Shown in pieces: positions 53,070 to 61,637 of a stretch of DNA of 64,000 bases. Origin of the DNA: Burkholderiaceae bacterium (lineage in GTDB: Bacteria; Pseudomonadota; Gammaproteobacteria; Burkholderiales; Burkholderiaceae_C); assembly GCA_919902775.1 (NCBI GenBank), contig CAKKRJ010000015.1:1-64000 (forward strand). The letters run 5' to 3'. Both the position numbers and the translations under genes were made by a program. Within the stretch, counting starts at the first letter, position 1, and each line of letters begins with the position of its first letter. The notes beneath the pieces were generated by a model. It searched no databases, had not been told where the DNA came from, and saw only the letters and a program-made list of their open reading frames with translations.

Positions 53070-55094
53070 TTACCTCCTAGGTTTTCGCAACGCAGCGTAG
53101 ACTGTTTCGATGGTTTCCCGCATTGATTCAAGATCAAGTTGCTCTTGGCCGCTGTCCGACATCGCGTCCAGAGTATTTTTGATTTTCTGGCGATATCGCT
53201 GCTCGACATCTAGCTCATCGCAAAGCATCTCTACCTGATCAAAGTAGGAAATAGCGTTGGTCACAGCCTTAAACCTGGTCTTGATCTTCTCCTGTTCCAT
53301 TGCAGTCGGGGGGGCCACTTCGAGCACACCGACTCTATTGATCTGGTCGAGACCGTCACGGATGTACTCGAGGAATTGGACATTCTGCTCTGCCGAAATG
53401 ATCACCCGCGTCTGGATAAACGACCGCGTCATAGTCATGTAGAGTGCATTGCGATAAATTGGACTTTTGCTAACTCGTTCAGCAACGCAGATGACAAACG
53501 GGAATTCAAGTCCCTTGACGTTGTTTCTATTGCTGATGAATAGTTGGCCGCGCTCGCGCCGCTTACTTTCGTAAGCCTTGTTTACCTCCCATCCAAGCTC
53601 TCGTGGCGCGAGCAACTGCAGTTGATCTGCGGCCCGATAACTGGAAGTTTGCGCATCGAGCAAAATGATGCCTACATCATCGGGGGTCAGCGAAGGATTT
53701 TCGGCCTGAAGCTTCTTGATCGCAGAGATGATGGCCGGAGCTACCCCTGTCCAGAAGTGGGGTTGCAGCTCTTCGATTACGACGCTGGGAACAGTGTTAT
53801 CAATATCTTCAAAACGACGAAGTGGCTCACGCTTGAGTCTGTAGGGAGAGCCACCGGCACCTTTTTCGACGATGTATCCACACGCCTCCCACTCTGGATC
53901 ATCAAGCCATCTCAACTTTTCAGGCTCGAGAAGTCCCATGCCAATTGCATGGGAAATCATCAATGTCCGCGGGTCCGTTCTGTAGCACTTACTGAGAAGT
54001 AAGTCCGGCTGAATCTCTGGTGTGATGCGTTCATCAAAGATGCCTTGAAAAATGTCACCTGCCACATAGATCGTATGGCGAGTCACTTTCTCGCAAAGTG
54101 ATATGAACGTATCGGTGAAGTCTTGGCTTTCATCTATCAGCATGTAGTCGAAAGCAGGCTCGATTACACCCTTGGCGTTGATCGCATCAAGAGCCATCCT
54201 GCATGCATCATCAAAGGACATGGAATGTGAGAAGCGATAGAAAGGAATGTCGTACTTTGCGCAGATCAGTCGGTACGCCCCCGAATTCGGATCGCGTTGT
54301 GAGCCCCACCCATGAACACACCAAAGTCGTTCTTTCCAGGAAATTTGCTCCTCGACTTTCATGAAGTTAAAGAAGTCGGGGATTCGCTTACTGAGCGAAT
54401 CAGAAAGAATTTTGTTGTGGCATGTGAATAGGATCTTTGAGTCGGCGTTGTTTACATAAAGATCCTTCAGCTTATGCAACAGAAGTTCAGTTTTCCCAGT
54501 CCCAGACAAGCCCTGAATCCGAACAATCTTCTTCTCTAGTTGGTCGTATACAAACCTCGTCTGATCAGCATCGAGAAGTAGAATCTTGCGCTTGACCTTC
54601 TCCAGGAGGCTGACTGGAACGTCCGCACGGACCCTATCAATATCGTTGATACTGCCGGTGAGAAGCGATACCAAGAGCTCCGTCGTGCGTTGCTTCGCTG
54701 GGTCATCGATTCTGCTGAGATCACGCCATTCCTCAATGGAAAAATTCGCCCCATTTTGCGCGCGGAACGTGAGATCGGTTGACCAACTCCTGGGCCGTCC
54801 GATTACCTCCTTGTATCGATACTTGTCAGACAGATATGCAAGGTCTTCGATAAAGTCTTCGGCAAATTCCTCAAAAGAGCCAGGACTATCTGAGAAGTCT
54901 ACGAACGCAATTTTTCGCTTGGGCGTCAGGACTATCAGCGCATCTTTGTGATCGTATTGATACTTGATATCGCTTAACGGCCGCGAAATGACGTAGACCT
55001 GCTCCTTCTCGCGGTTCGCATAGTGCTCCAGACTTTCAATGAAGTCTTGATTTTGGAAGTTCTTGTCAGCTTGTAGGAAGAAAAAACTACTCAT
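53070..55094 (-). CDS. UvrD-like superfamily 1 DNA helicase
   Basis: A 674-residue SF1A-type helicase. Motifs by count: Q motif near Gln178 (LLDADQTRFVY), Walker A GLSGTGKT at 195-202, Walker B LIDESQDF at 319-326, motif III VAGDIFQGIF at 345-353, motif IV CYRTDP at 370-375, motif V NVKGLEFPFVI at 525-535 and motif VI LYMTMTRS at 551-558. Residues 1-170 form an extra N-terminal domain I do not recognise. No nuclease motif was found. The closest known theme is helicases of defence islands, but it is not a clear GajB, Rep or RecB. It is the first gene of a pair with the 215-residue protein. Confidence 0.88.
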   Translation of the reverse strand: MSSFFFLQADKNFQNQDFIESLEHYANREKEQVYVISRPLSDIKYQYDHKDALIVLTPKRKIAFVDFSDSPGSFEEFAEDFIEDLAYLSDKYRYKEVIGRPRSWSTDLTFRAQNGANFSIEEWRDLSRIDDPAKQRTTELLVSLLTGSINDIDRVRADVPVSLLEKVKRKILLLDADQTRFVYDQLEKKIVRIQGLSGTGKTELLLHKLKDLYVNNADSKILFTCHNKILSDSLSKRIPDFFNFMKVEEQISWKERLWCVHGWGSQRDPNSGAYRLICAKYDIPFYRFSHSMSFDDACRMALDAINAKGVIEPAFDYMLIDESQDFTDTFISLCEKVTRHTIYVAGDIFQGIFDERITPEIQPDLLLSKCYRTDPRTLMISHAIGMGLLEPEKLRWLDDPEWEACGYIVEKGAGGSPYRLKREPLRRFEDIDNTVPSVVIEELQPHFWTGVAPAIISAIKKLQAENPSLTPDDVGIILLDAQTSSYRAADQLQLLAPRELGWEVNKAYESKRRERGQLFISNRNNVKGLEFPFVICVAERVSKSPIYRNALYMTMTRSFIQTRVIISAEQNVQFLEYIRDGLDQINRVGVLEVAPPTAMEQEKIKTRFKAVTNAISYFDQVEMLCDELDVEQRYRQKIKNTLDAMSDSGQEQLDLESMRETIETVYAALRKPRR

Positions 55095-55397
55095 AGAGGG
55101 ATGAACGTGATTGGTTAATCAACTTTAGTCAACAGAGACGGCAACATTCCCACCGACTGAATTCCAAATCCTTCGAGTTCGCACGTCCAGTCGGCGTCAA
55201 ATTGCTTGCCGACATCAGAACGTAACGCATCCAGATATACTAACCGACGATGCACTGCCAGACGACGTGGACACCCTTACCGTCCTGTTTGCTCGTTGAT
55301 TTGCTAGAGTCCGTTGCAGACACCGGAGGCTGAAGACTCGTTATCAAATCCCAGCTACGTTCAATGTCTACCTTGCTCGGAAACCGCCATTCATGCT
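55095..55397. other. Region upstream of the helicase gene
   Basis: About 300 bases without a recognisable gene. In the direction of the helicase a TTGACT (around 55112-55118 on the minus strand) could be a -35 box, but no good -10 was found, so the promoter remains unplaced. Confidence 0.4.
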
Positions 55398-55565
55398 TCA
55401 AATCGGAATGTCGCCGACCAGCCTATAAATGACTTCACGCACTTTGCCAGCTCTTTCAGTCAGCGCAGACTTGCTCAAGCACAGCGCTTCGCGGCGCGTT
55501 CACAGTTCGCGCCCTAATTCATCTGGAAGTCGAATATTGCCAGTCATGGCTTGCACATTTGCCAT
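55398..55565 (-). pseudogene. Broken HTH (Xre-family) gene
   Basis: Read on the minus strand from ATG 55565, the frame gives MANVQAMTGNIRLPDELG and REL, then an in-frame TGA, then TRREALCLSKSALTERAG and KVREVIYRLV before a second stop. The part after the stop is a helix-turn-helix of the Xre/HipB type, and the whole is one frame interrupted by a nonsense codon and cut short at the end. It was probably a small antitoxin or controller gene. A perfect palindrome lies just upstream. Confidence 0.6.
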
Positions 55566-55578
55566 GAAAGTCAATTTT

Positions 55579-55596
55579 TGCAAGCCATGGCTTGCA
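55579..55596. promoter_or_regulatory. 18-bp perfect palindrome, likely operator
   Basis: TGCAAGCCATGGCTTGCA is fully self-complementary. It lies 14 bases upstream of the broken HTH gene start, and the half-site CATGGCTTGCA recurs at 55545-55555. This fits an autoregulatory site of the lost HTH protein. Confidence 0.65.
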
Positions 55597-55620
55597 TTTT
55601 TGACAGGCATCAACGGGCAG

Positions 55621-55690
55621 CTGGCCGCCCAATACCCGACCAATGCGCCTGCCTGCCGGTGAACAGGTTGCAGCACGATGGGGCGTTGTG
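55621..55690 (+). pseudogene. Diverged fragment of the 3' end of manD
   Basis: From CTGGCCGC to CGTTGTGG this stretch matches 52112-52182, the last part of manD, at roughly 84% by eye with one base deleted. It encodes a remnant of [20 protein letters not shown], frameshifted by the deletion. No other part of manD is present. It marks the far side of the helicase insert. Confidence 0.75.
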
Positions 55691-55751
55691 GTGCCCAAGC
55701 GTTGCCTGCGCGGCGAAATGCCTTGGGCTTCGGGTGACCGCCCGTAGCCGT

Positions 55752-56252
55752 TCATCGGACATTCCCTTTAACGGCTTGCGCTGTCGTCTGCACCATCTTG
55801 CGGACACACCAGTCTGCGTACATGCCTCCAAAGAGCCTGCCCAGCCAACGCTGCCACCTTGACGAAGGCAGGTTGTAGTCGATCCAGACACGCAGCCGAG
55901 TTCCTTGACCGCGCTGGGCCAAGTCGAAGCCCATGCGGTAGCGGCCGATCACCAACAGCTGTGGTTCGCCGAGGGTCTCCCACGTCTTGCGTTGCGGGGA
56001 TACACGCTCGACAACCGCTTCTTCCAGCCAAATGGACATGCCAAGGATGCGGCCAGACATGCGGATCACCGACCCCACCTCTTGGCCGAGGCGTTCGTCC
56101 GTTTCCGTGCGCATCTTGCCGCCGGCAAGCATGGCAGAGCGCTGTCCCATGTGCGCCGCCAGACGAACAGGATCGTCCAGCAGCGGGAACACCGCCTCCG
56201 GGGACGCCGCCAGACTGGCGCTCAGCTCTCGATGGAATGGGTATGCGTCCAT
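55752..56252 (-). CDS. SRPBCC family protein
   Basis: A 166-residue protein with the START/Bet v1-like pattern: ASPEAVFPLLDDPVRLAAHMG near the N-terminus, then alternating strands (VGSVIRMSGRILGM; GTRLRVWIDYNLP) and a C-terminal helix. Such proteins bind hydrophobic ligands; the ligand here is unknown. It follows the YVTN gene by 11 bases from ATG 56252, and a TTG start at 56267 would overlap that gene's stop. It is the last gene of the copper locus on this strand. Confidence 0.75.
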   Translation of the reverse strand: MDAYPFHRELSASLAASPEAVFPLLDDPVRLAAHMGQRSAMLAGGKMRTETDERLGQEVGSVIRMSGRILGMSIWLEEAVVERVSPQRKTWETLGEPQLLVIGRYRMGFDLAQRGQGTRLRVWIDYNLPSSRWQRWLGRLFGGMYADWCVRKMVQTTAQAVKGNVR

Positions 56253-56263
56253 TGGCCCGTGCG

Positions 56264-57307
56264 TCAAGGCGTGATGCTGATGCCGTTGGGGGACTTGCCA
56301 ACGGGGACGGTTTTCGTGACCCGTCGCTCTGTCAAGTCAAGCACGGAGACCGAATTGGCGTAGAGGTTTGTCACATAAGCAAACCGCCCATCGCGGTCCA
56401 CAACCACGCCATGCGCGCCAGCGCCGGTCTCAACGGTCTTGGCGACTTTGAACGTCTGAAGGTCGATCAGGCTGACCGTGTTGCCAGGCTTTTTGCGCGT
56501 GCCCTGGTTGGCCACCAAAAGTGTGCGCGAGTCCGGTGTGGCGTACAGCTGGATGGGCGTTGCGCCGACACCGATCTTGCGAACCACCTGGCGCGTAGCT
56601 GGGTCGATCACGGCGATGGCGTTTTCTTGTGACAGCGAGACAAAGGCAAAACGACCGTCTGGTGTGAATCCGGTCTGTGCCGGACCCTTGCCTACCTGCA
56701 CCTGTGCCACTTCCTTTTGCTTGGCGGTATCGACGACCGACACCGTGCCACTCTTGAGATTGGCCACGTACAGCTCTTTGCCGTCCGGGCTGATCCGAAG
56801 ACCGTGGGGGAACTGACCGACCGCAATGGTCGCCACAAGGCTGCGCGCAGAGGTGTCAATCACACTGACGGTGTTGTCGCCACCGTTGGTGACGTAGCCA
56901 AGACGGCCATCGGGCGACACCACCACATGGGCCGGGTGCGTGCCCACCGGCACCTTGGCGACGACGGCGTTGGACCGGGTGTCGATGACCCAGACCGCAC
57001 CGGGCTGTGCCATCGCCTCGTGGGCGCCCTGGGCCATGCCTTTGTGCACGGCAGCGTCTGTCGTCTGGCCAGGTTCGCCGTTGTTGGTCACCCATGCGAA
57101 CTGGCCATCGGGAGACACCTGAACGTTGTGTGGCATCTTGCCCATGCGCACGGTCGACAACGCCTTGAACGAGCCCACATCGAGCACGCTGACCGTGTCT
57201 GCGCCCTCATTGGCGACATACACCTTGTCGGCGGCCAAGGTGACGCCAGTCCACGCCAGAAGGGCCACCAGCACGCCCATTGAAGGCCAGTTGTTTTTCG
57301 TTGTCAT
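56264..57307 (-). CDS. YVTN-family beta-propeller protein
   Basis: A 347-residue secreted protein. The signal peptide ends near LAADKVYVAN. It carries about seven repeats with the YVTN/YVAN patterns (KVYVANEGADTVSVLD; LGYVTNGGDNTVSVID; LYVANLKSGTVSVVD; FAYVTNLYANSVSVLD), which build a propeller. Family members occur beside metal-handling proteins, but the role is undefined. It lies between the copper ATPase and the SRPBCC gene. Confidence 0.88.
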   Translation of the reverse strand: MTTKNNWPSMGVLVALLAWTGVTLAADKVYVANEGADTVSVLDVGSFKALSTVRMGKMPHNVQVSPDGQFAWVTNNGEPGQTTDAAVHKGMAQGAHEAMAQPGAVWVIDTRSNAVVAKVPVGTHPAHVVVSPDGRLGYVTNGGDNTVSVIDTSARSLVATIAVGQFPHGLRISPDGKELYVANLKSGTVSVVDTAKQKEVAQVQVGKGPAQTGFTPDGRFAFVSLSQENAIAVIDPATRQVVRKIGVGATPIQLYATPDSRTLLVANQGTRKKPGNTVSLIDLQTFKVAKTVETGAGAHGVVVDRDGRFAYVTNLYANSVSVLDLTERRVTKTVPVGKSPNGISITP

Positions 57308-57357
57308 CGCGAGCCATCCTGTAAAGAAAGTGAGTGGAAATCCGCCCAAGCTGCTTG

Positions 57358-59694
57358 TCATGTCTTGCCGCTGCGCAAGCGCAGCGCATTGCCGATCACA
57401 GACACCGAACTCAGGCTCATGGCCAGCGCAGCAATCATCGGCGACAGCAGCCAGCCAGTCATGGGATACAGCACGCCAGCCGCGATCGGGATGCCCAGTG
57501 CGTTGTACAAAAATGCGAACGCCAGGTTTTGCTTCATGTTGCCCACCGTCGCCTCGGACAGCGCGCGCGCAATGGCAATGCCGCGCAGATCGCCTTTGAC
57601 CAGCGTGATCTGCGCACTGTTCATGGCCACGTCGGTTCCGGTTCCCATGGCCACCCCGACATCGGCCTTGGCCAGTGCCGGGGCATCGTTGATGCCGTCA
57701 CCGGCCATGGCCACCACGCGGCCTTCCTTTTGAAGCCTTGCCACCAGCAGTAACTTGTCGGCTGGCTTGACCTCGCCGTGCACTTCGTCGATGCCCAAGC
57801 GCGCGGCCACCGCCTTGGCCGTGGTCAGGCCGTCACCCGTCGCCATCACGATGCGAAGTCCCGATGCCTTGAGCATGGCCAAGGCTTCGGGCGTGCTGGC
57901 CTTGACCGGATCGGATACCGCCAACAGCCCCATCAGCTGCCCATCAACGGCCAGGTGCATCACGCTGGCACCTTCGGCGCGCAGGGCCTCGGCCTGCGGC
58001 ATCAGAGCGGTCACGGAGACACCGATCTGCGCCATCAGCGTGGTGTTGCCCAGTGCCAACGGGTGCCCTGCTACTTGCCCACGCACGCCGATGCCCGAGC
58101 CGGATTCAAAGTTCTCGGGTTTGTCCAGCGACATCCCGCGCTCGCGTGCGGCACGCACGATGGTTTCGGCCAAGGGGTGCTCGCTGCCCTGGTCCAGGCT
58201 GGCCGCCAGGCGCAGCACCTCGTCGGCGTCAAAACCGGGCGCTGGAACGGCACGCTCAAACGTCGGGCGGCCTTCGGTGAGCGTGCCGGTTTTGTCAATG
58301 ATGAGGGTGTCGATCTTGCGCATGTTCTCGATGGCCGCCGCGTCCCGGAACAACACGCCGCGTGTGGCTGCGCGACCGGTGGCCACCATGATGGACATGG
58401 GCGTGGCCAGGCCCAGCGCGCACGGGCAGGCAATGATCAGCACAGCCACGGCATTGATCAGGCCAAACACCCAACTCGGCTCGGGACCGAACAGACCCCA
58501 ACCCAAAAAGGTCAACAAGGCGACCCCGACCACAGCGAGAACGAAATAGCCCGCCACCACATCGGCCATGCGTTGCATCGGTGCCCGGGAGCGTTGTGCC
58601 TGGGCAACCATTTGCACAATCTGCGACAACACGGTAGAGGCACCCACGCGTTCACTTCGCATCACCAGCGCGCCGCTGGTGTTGAGCGTGGCGCCGATCA
58701 CCTTGTCACCCACACGTTTGGCGACCGGCATGGGCTCACCGGTGAGCATGGATTCATCGATCGAACTGCCGCCCTCTGTCACCTCGCCATCCACCGGCAC
58801 TTTTTCGCCAGGGCGCACGCGCAGCAGGTCGCCCACATGCACATGGGTCAGTGGCACATCCTCTTCGGTGCCATCAGTGCGGATACGGCGCGCGGTTTTG
58901 GGCGCCAGGCCCAGCAACGATTGGATGGCCGCCGAGGTCTGCGACCGGGCCTTGAGTTCAAGCACCTGGCCCAGCAGCGTGAGCGAGATGATCACAACGG
59001 CGGCCTCAAAGTACACGGCGACGCGGCCCATGGAGATGAACGAATCCGGGAACACCTGGGGCGTGAGCGTCGCGACCACGCTGTAGACAAACGCGGCACC
59101 CGTGCCCAGACCAATCAAGGTCCACATGTTGGGACTGCGGTTCACCACGGACTGCCAACCGCGCGAGAAAAATGGCCTGCCTGCCCAAAGAACAATCGGC
59201 ATGGACAGCACCAATTCGATCCAGGTCTGGGTCGTGGTTTCAAACCAATGCAGCTGATGGCCGAACATCGCCAAGACCGTGACCACCACGGTCAGCGGCA
59301 GTGTCCACCAAAAGCGGCGCTGGAAATCGCGCAATTCGGGGTTATCGTCCTCGTCGAGTTCCGGCAGCAGCGGCTCCAGTGTCATGCCGCATTTGGGGCA
59401 GTTGCCGGGATGGTCCTGACGAATCTCAGGGTGCATCGGGCAGGTGTAGAGGGTGCCCGCAACCGTTGGCGCAGTGTCTGCTGGCACTGCGGATGCCAGA
59501 TACTGCCGTGGGTTCACCGCGAACTTGCTCTGGCACTTTGCGCTGCAGAAATAGTAGTGCCGACCTTCGTGCTGCAACGTGTGTTCAGACTGCGCAGTGA
59601 CCGGCATGCCACATACGGGGTCTTTGAGATCGGTGGGCGAGGCGGGCTTGGCCGATGGGTGGTTGCCGTGGTGCGGTGGTGCGGGCATGTCCAT
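57358..59694 (-). CDS. copA: Copper-translocating P1B-type ATPase
   Basis: A 778-residue heavy-metal pump. An N-terminal YHS domain (DPVCGMPV at about 25-32) and a second zinc-ribbon-like metal-binding domain ([22 protein letters not shown] split, about 83-104) precede the membrane part; there is no CxxC HMA domain. Core motifs: TGE at 318-320, CPC at 423-425, phosphorylated Asp467 in DKTGT, SEHP at 504-507 and [19 protein letters not shown], the YHS/HMBD head and context indicate Cu(I)/Ag(I) export. It precedes the YVTN gene on the same strand. Confidence 0.95.
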   Translation of the reverse strand: MDMPAPPHHGNHPSAKPASPTDLKDPVCGMPVTAQSEHTLQHEGRHYYFCSAKCQSKFAVNPRQYLASAVPADTAPTVAGTLYTCPMHPEIRQDHPGNCPKCGMTLEPLLPELDEDDNPELRDFQRRFWWTLPLTVVVTVLAMFGHQLHWFETTTQTWIELVLSMPIVLWAGRPFFSRGWQSVVNRSPNMWTLIGLGTGAAFVYSVVATLTPQVFPDSFISMGRVAVYFEAAVVIISLTLLGQVLELKARSQTSAAIQSLLGLAPKTARRIRTDGTEEDVPLTHVHVGDLLRVRPGEKVPVDGEVTEGGSSIDESMLTGEPMPVAKRVGDKVIGATLNTSGALVMRSERVGASTVLSQIVQMVAQAQRSRAPMQRMADVVAGYFVLAVVGVALLTFLGWGLFGPEPSWVFGLINAVAVLIIACPCALGLATPMSIMVATGRAATRGVLFRDAAAIENMRKIDTLIIDKTGTLTEGRPTFERAVPAPGFDADEVLRLAASLDQGSEHPLAETIVRAARERGMSLDKPENFESGSGIGVRGQVAGHPLALGNTTLMAQIGVSVTALMPQAEALRAEGASVMHLAVDGQLMGLLAVSDPVKASTPEALAMLKASGLRIVMATGDGLTTAKAVAARLGIDEVHGEVKPADKLLLVARLQKEGRVVAMAGDGINDAPALAKADVGVAMGTGTDVAMNSAQITLVKGDLRGIAIARALSEATVGNMKQNLAFAFLYNALGIPIAAGVLYPMTGWLLSPMIAALAMSLSSVSVIGNALRLRSGKT

Positions 59695-59697
59695 GGC

Positions 59698-59949
59698 CTA
59701 TTCCTTGTTCTCGTTGCTGTGCCGTCGCGACTGCACATGGTCGCCGTGCCGACCATGACCGCCGTGACCGTGCATCAGGTGCATCAGCGGACAGGCAAGC
59801 AGCAACAGGTAAGGCCAAAACCCAAGGATGTGACCCCAATGCTCGCGCAGCAGGTAAAAACCCGCAATCAATGCGAGCGTTGCCAGCGCCATACCAGCCG
59901 GGCGGCGCCAGAACGAAGGTGCAGGGGTTTCGTTGTCAGGCTGATGCAT
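59698..59949 (-). CDS. DUF2933 small membrane protein
   Basis: An 83-residue protein with two hydrophobic segments (ALATLALIAGFYLL and LGFWPYLLLLACPLMHLMH) and a His/Gly-rich tail HGHGGHGRHGDH that probably binds metal. DUF2933 proteins are common in copper-resistance loci. It lies four bases upstream of copA. Confidence 0.82.
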   Translation of the reverse strand: MHQPDNETPAPSFWRRPAGMALATLALIAGFYLLREHWGHILGFWPYLLLLACPLMHLMHGHGGHGRHGDHVQSRRHSNENKE

Positions 59950-60003
59950 GGAATGACTCCTTCAAAGTTGCCAGCAAAAGGACCGCGGCAAAGCCTCGCA
60001 ACC

Positions 60004-60468
60004 TCACTTGGTCGATGGGGTGGCGGGCATGCGCTGCATCATCATGTCCATCATGTTCTGCATCATGTCCATGCGCATCTCCATCGACTGCATTCGCTGC
60101 GCGGGGTCCGTGGGTGCGGCCTCTGCGGGGGCCTTCTTACCCATGCCACCCATGTTTTTCATCATGTCCATGCCTTCTTGCATGGCCTTCATGTGATCGG
60201 CCATCAAGACATCGCGCTCGGCAGGGGTCTTGGCTGCAGCGAGCTTGTTGCGCAGCGTCTGCATGGCCTTCATGTGCTCCTGCATGTGCTGCTTCATGTG
60301 CTCTGGCATCTGCGGCATGGCCTGCGCTGTGGAAGGTGCTGACCCGGGTGCCGTTGCATTGGCCGGCGCGGGGCTGTGCTGGGAGTGATCAGTTGCCGTT
60401 TGCGCGGCGGTGCTGAACGCGAGGCCGAGGGCGGCCACACCGATGGAGAGGGGAATCCATTTGGACAT
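60004..60468 (-). CDS. Met/His-rich periplasmic protein of the copper locus
   Basis: A 154-residue secreted protein with a signal peptide ending AAQT and a C-terminal half very rich in Met (MPEHMKQHMQEHMKAM; MGGMGKK; MEMRMDMMQNMMDMMMQ). Met clusters bind Cu(I) in periplasmic proteins. It does not match a named family I can place; a buffering or chaperone role is inferred. A CopR/CusR-like box lies 142 bases upstream. Confidence 0.75.
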   Translation of the reverse strand: MSKWIPLSIGVAALGLAFSTAAQTATDHSQHSPAPANATAPGSAPSTAQAMPQMPEHMKQHMQEHMKAMQTLRNKLAAAKTPAERDVLMADHMKAMQEGMDMMKNMGGMGKKAPAEAAPTDPAQRMQSMEMRMDMMQNMMDMMMQRMPATPSTK

Positions 60469-60609
60469 GTCGATTTCCTTTCAAGACATCAAGCCGGCAC
60501 AAGCGCCGGTCTCTGGCATGACGGTCCTCGGTCCAGTATCGGGTCGTGACACCATCAAGCCATGGAGCCACTATAGGCCGTGCACCGGGTCATGAAGATG
60601 ACGCGAACA

Positions 60610-60623
60610 TGACAAAAATGTCA
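60610..60623. promoter_or_regulatory. CopR/CusR-like box
   Basis: TGACAAAAATGTCA is an inverted repeat TGACA-N4-TGTCA, the shape of the copper-responsive CopR/CusR response-regulator sites. It lies 142 bases upstream of the Met-rich protein gene, in the intergenic region after the CusF-like gene, so it may drive the downstream part of the locus. Confidence 0.7.
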
Positions 60624-60722
60624 GTATCAGGCTTGCGCTTCCTGTGCTCGACGGTGGATGCCGTCGTGGTCAGCAAGGCGCACCGGCGGCCACGACCAGC
60701 CAGAGCGCCCTGGACTTCCCGA

Positions 60723-61064
60723 TCATTTGGCGGGCTGGATGTCGGTCACGGTCATCTGGCCGTTCTCGTTCGCGGCCATGAACCGGATCTTGGCGCCGAC
60801 AGTGGCTTTGTCCAGCAGCGCCTTGTCCTTTGCCACGAAAACCATGGTCATGCCCGGCATGTCCATGTGCTTGATCTCACCATGCTTGATCGTGATCTTG
60901 CCGGACTCCTTGTCGATCTTGCGGACCTCGCCATCGGTCATCTCGGGTGTGGCCGACAAGGTCATCTTGCCGTGGTCCACGTTTGTCTGGGCCCATGCCG
61001 GGCCAGCAGCCCACAGGATGAGCGCCAATGTCTTGGCGTGCAGGATGGTGTGCATCTTGTTCAT
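60723..61064 (-). CDS. CusF-like copper-binding protein
   Basis: A 113-residue secreted protein with a signal peptide ending AWAQT. It has the CusF/CopK-like core VRKIDKESGKITIKHGEI followed by HMDMPGMTMVF, the Met/His/Trp-type copper site of the family (Trp not evident here). It would carry Cu(I)/Ag(I) to the RND efflux system. ATG 61064 is used; an upstream TTG at 61082 is possible. Confidence 0.88.
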   Translation of the reverse strand: MNKMHTILHAKTLALILWAAGPAWAQTNVDHGKMTLSATPEMTDGEVRKIDKESGKITIKHGEIKHMDMPGMTMVFVAKDKALLDKATVGAKIRFMAANENGQMTVTDIQPAK

Positions 61065-61078
61065 GTGAAATCGCCTGT

Positions 61079-61570
61079 TCAACGGGCCGCCACCTTGACC
61101 TGGCCCTTCATGCCGGCGTCAAAGTGACCCACGTGCAGGCAGGCGAAGTCCACAGAGCCGGCCTTAGTGAATTGCCAAATCACCTCACCTTGCTTGCCGG
61201 GTGCCAGCGAAATTTTGTTGGGTTCGTCGTGTTCCATGTCGGGGAACTTCTTCATCAGTTCGTAATGCTCCAACAGCTCCTGTTTGGTGCCCAGGCTGAA
61301 CTCGTGCTTGACGCTGTCTGTGTTCTTGAGCACGAAGCGGATCGTTTCACCTTGTTTGACCTGGATGTCCGCAGGCTTGAACCGCATGCCATTGATCATG
61401 TCCACCTGGATCGTTCGGCTGACTTTCGTTGCCACACCTGGCATTCCGACCGGTGAATCGTGGTGCCCATCGGCATGGTTGCCGCCGGCTGTTGCCGCCG
61501 TAGCGGCCAACGCGAGGCTGTAGAAAAACAATGCAGCGCGAGGAAAGCAGATGAACGGTGCGTATTTCAT
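61079..61570 (-). CDS. Cupredoxin domain protein
   Basis: A 163-residue secreted blue-copper-type protein. After a signal peptide and a short His-rich stretch comes the cupredoxin fold with VKHEFSLGTK (first His) and SVDFACLHVGHFDAGMKG (Cys, His, Met ligands). It belongs to the copper locus, between the multicopper oxidase and CusF-like genes. Its role is probably copper storage or transfer. Confidence 0.9.
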   Translation of the reverse strand: MKYAPFICFPRAALFFYSLALAATAATAGGNHADGHHDSPVGMPGVATKVSRTIQVDMINGMRFKPADIQVKQGETIRFVLKNTDSVKHEFSLGTKQELLEHYELMKKFPDMEHDEPNKISLAPGKQGEVIWQFTKAGSVDFACLHVGHFDAGMKGQVKVAAR

Positions 61571-61637
61571 GCGGGCTCTTTCAATGAAGGGACTGACAAG
61601 GGAAAGTGGAGATGCTGTGGGGCGCGGTTGAGGTGTT

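Noticed and set aside
55314..55517. Small plus-strand open frame of 67 codons near the island edge
   Set aside because: It overlaps the minus-strand HTH remnant and has no ribosome binding site or protein-like composition.
52193..55751. Integrative element with integrase or tRNA attachment site
   Set aside because: No integrase, transposase or tRNA was found; only a diverged manD fragment brackets the region, so no att sites are claimed.
57778..60342. Open frame of 854 codons opposite copA
   Set aside because: Antisense to the copper ATPase and neighbours; the product is His/Arg/Gly-rich without recognisable motifs.
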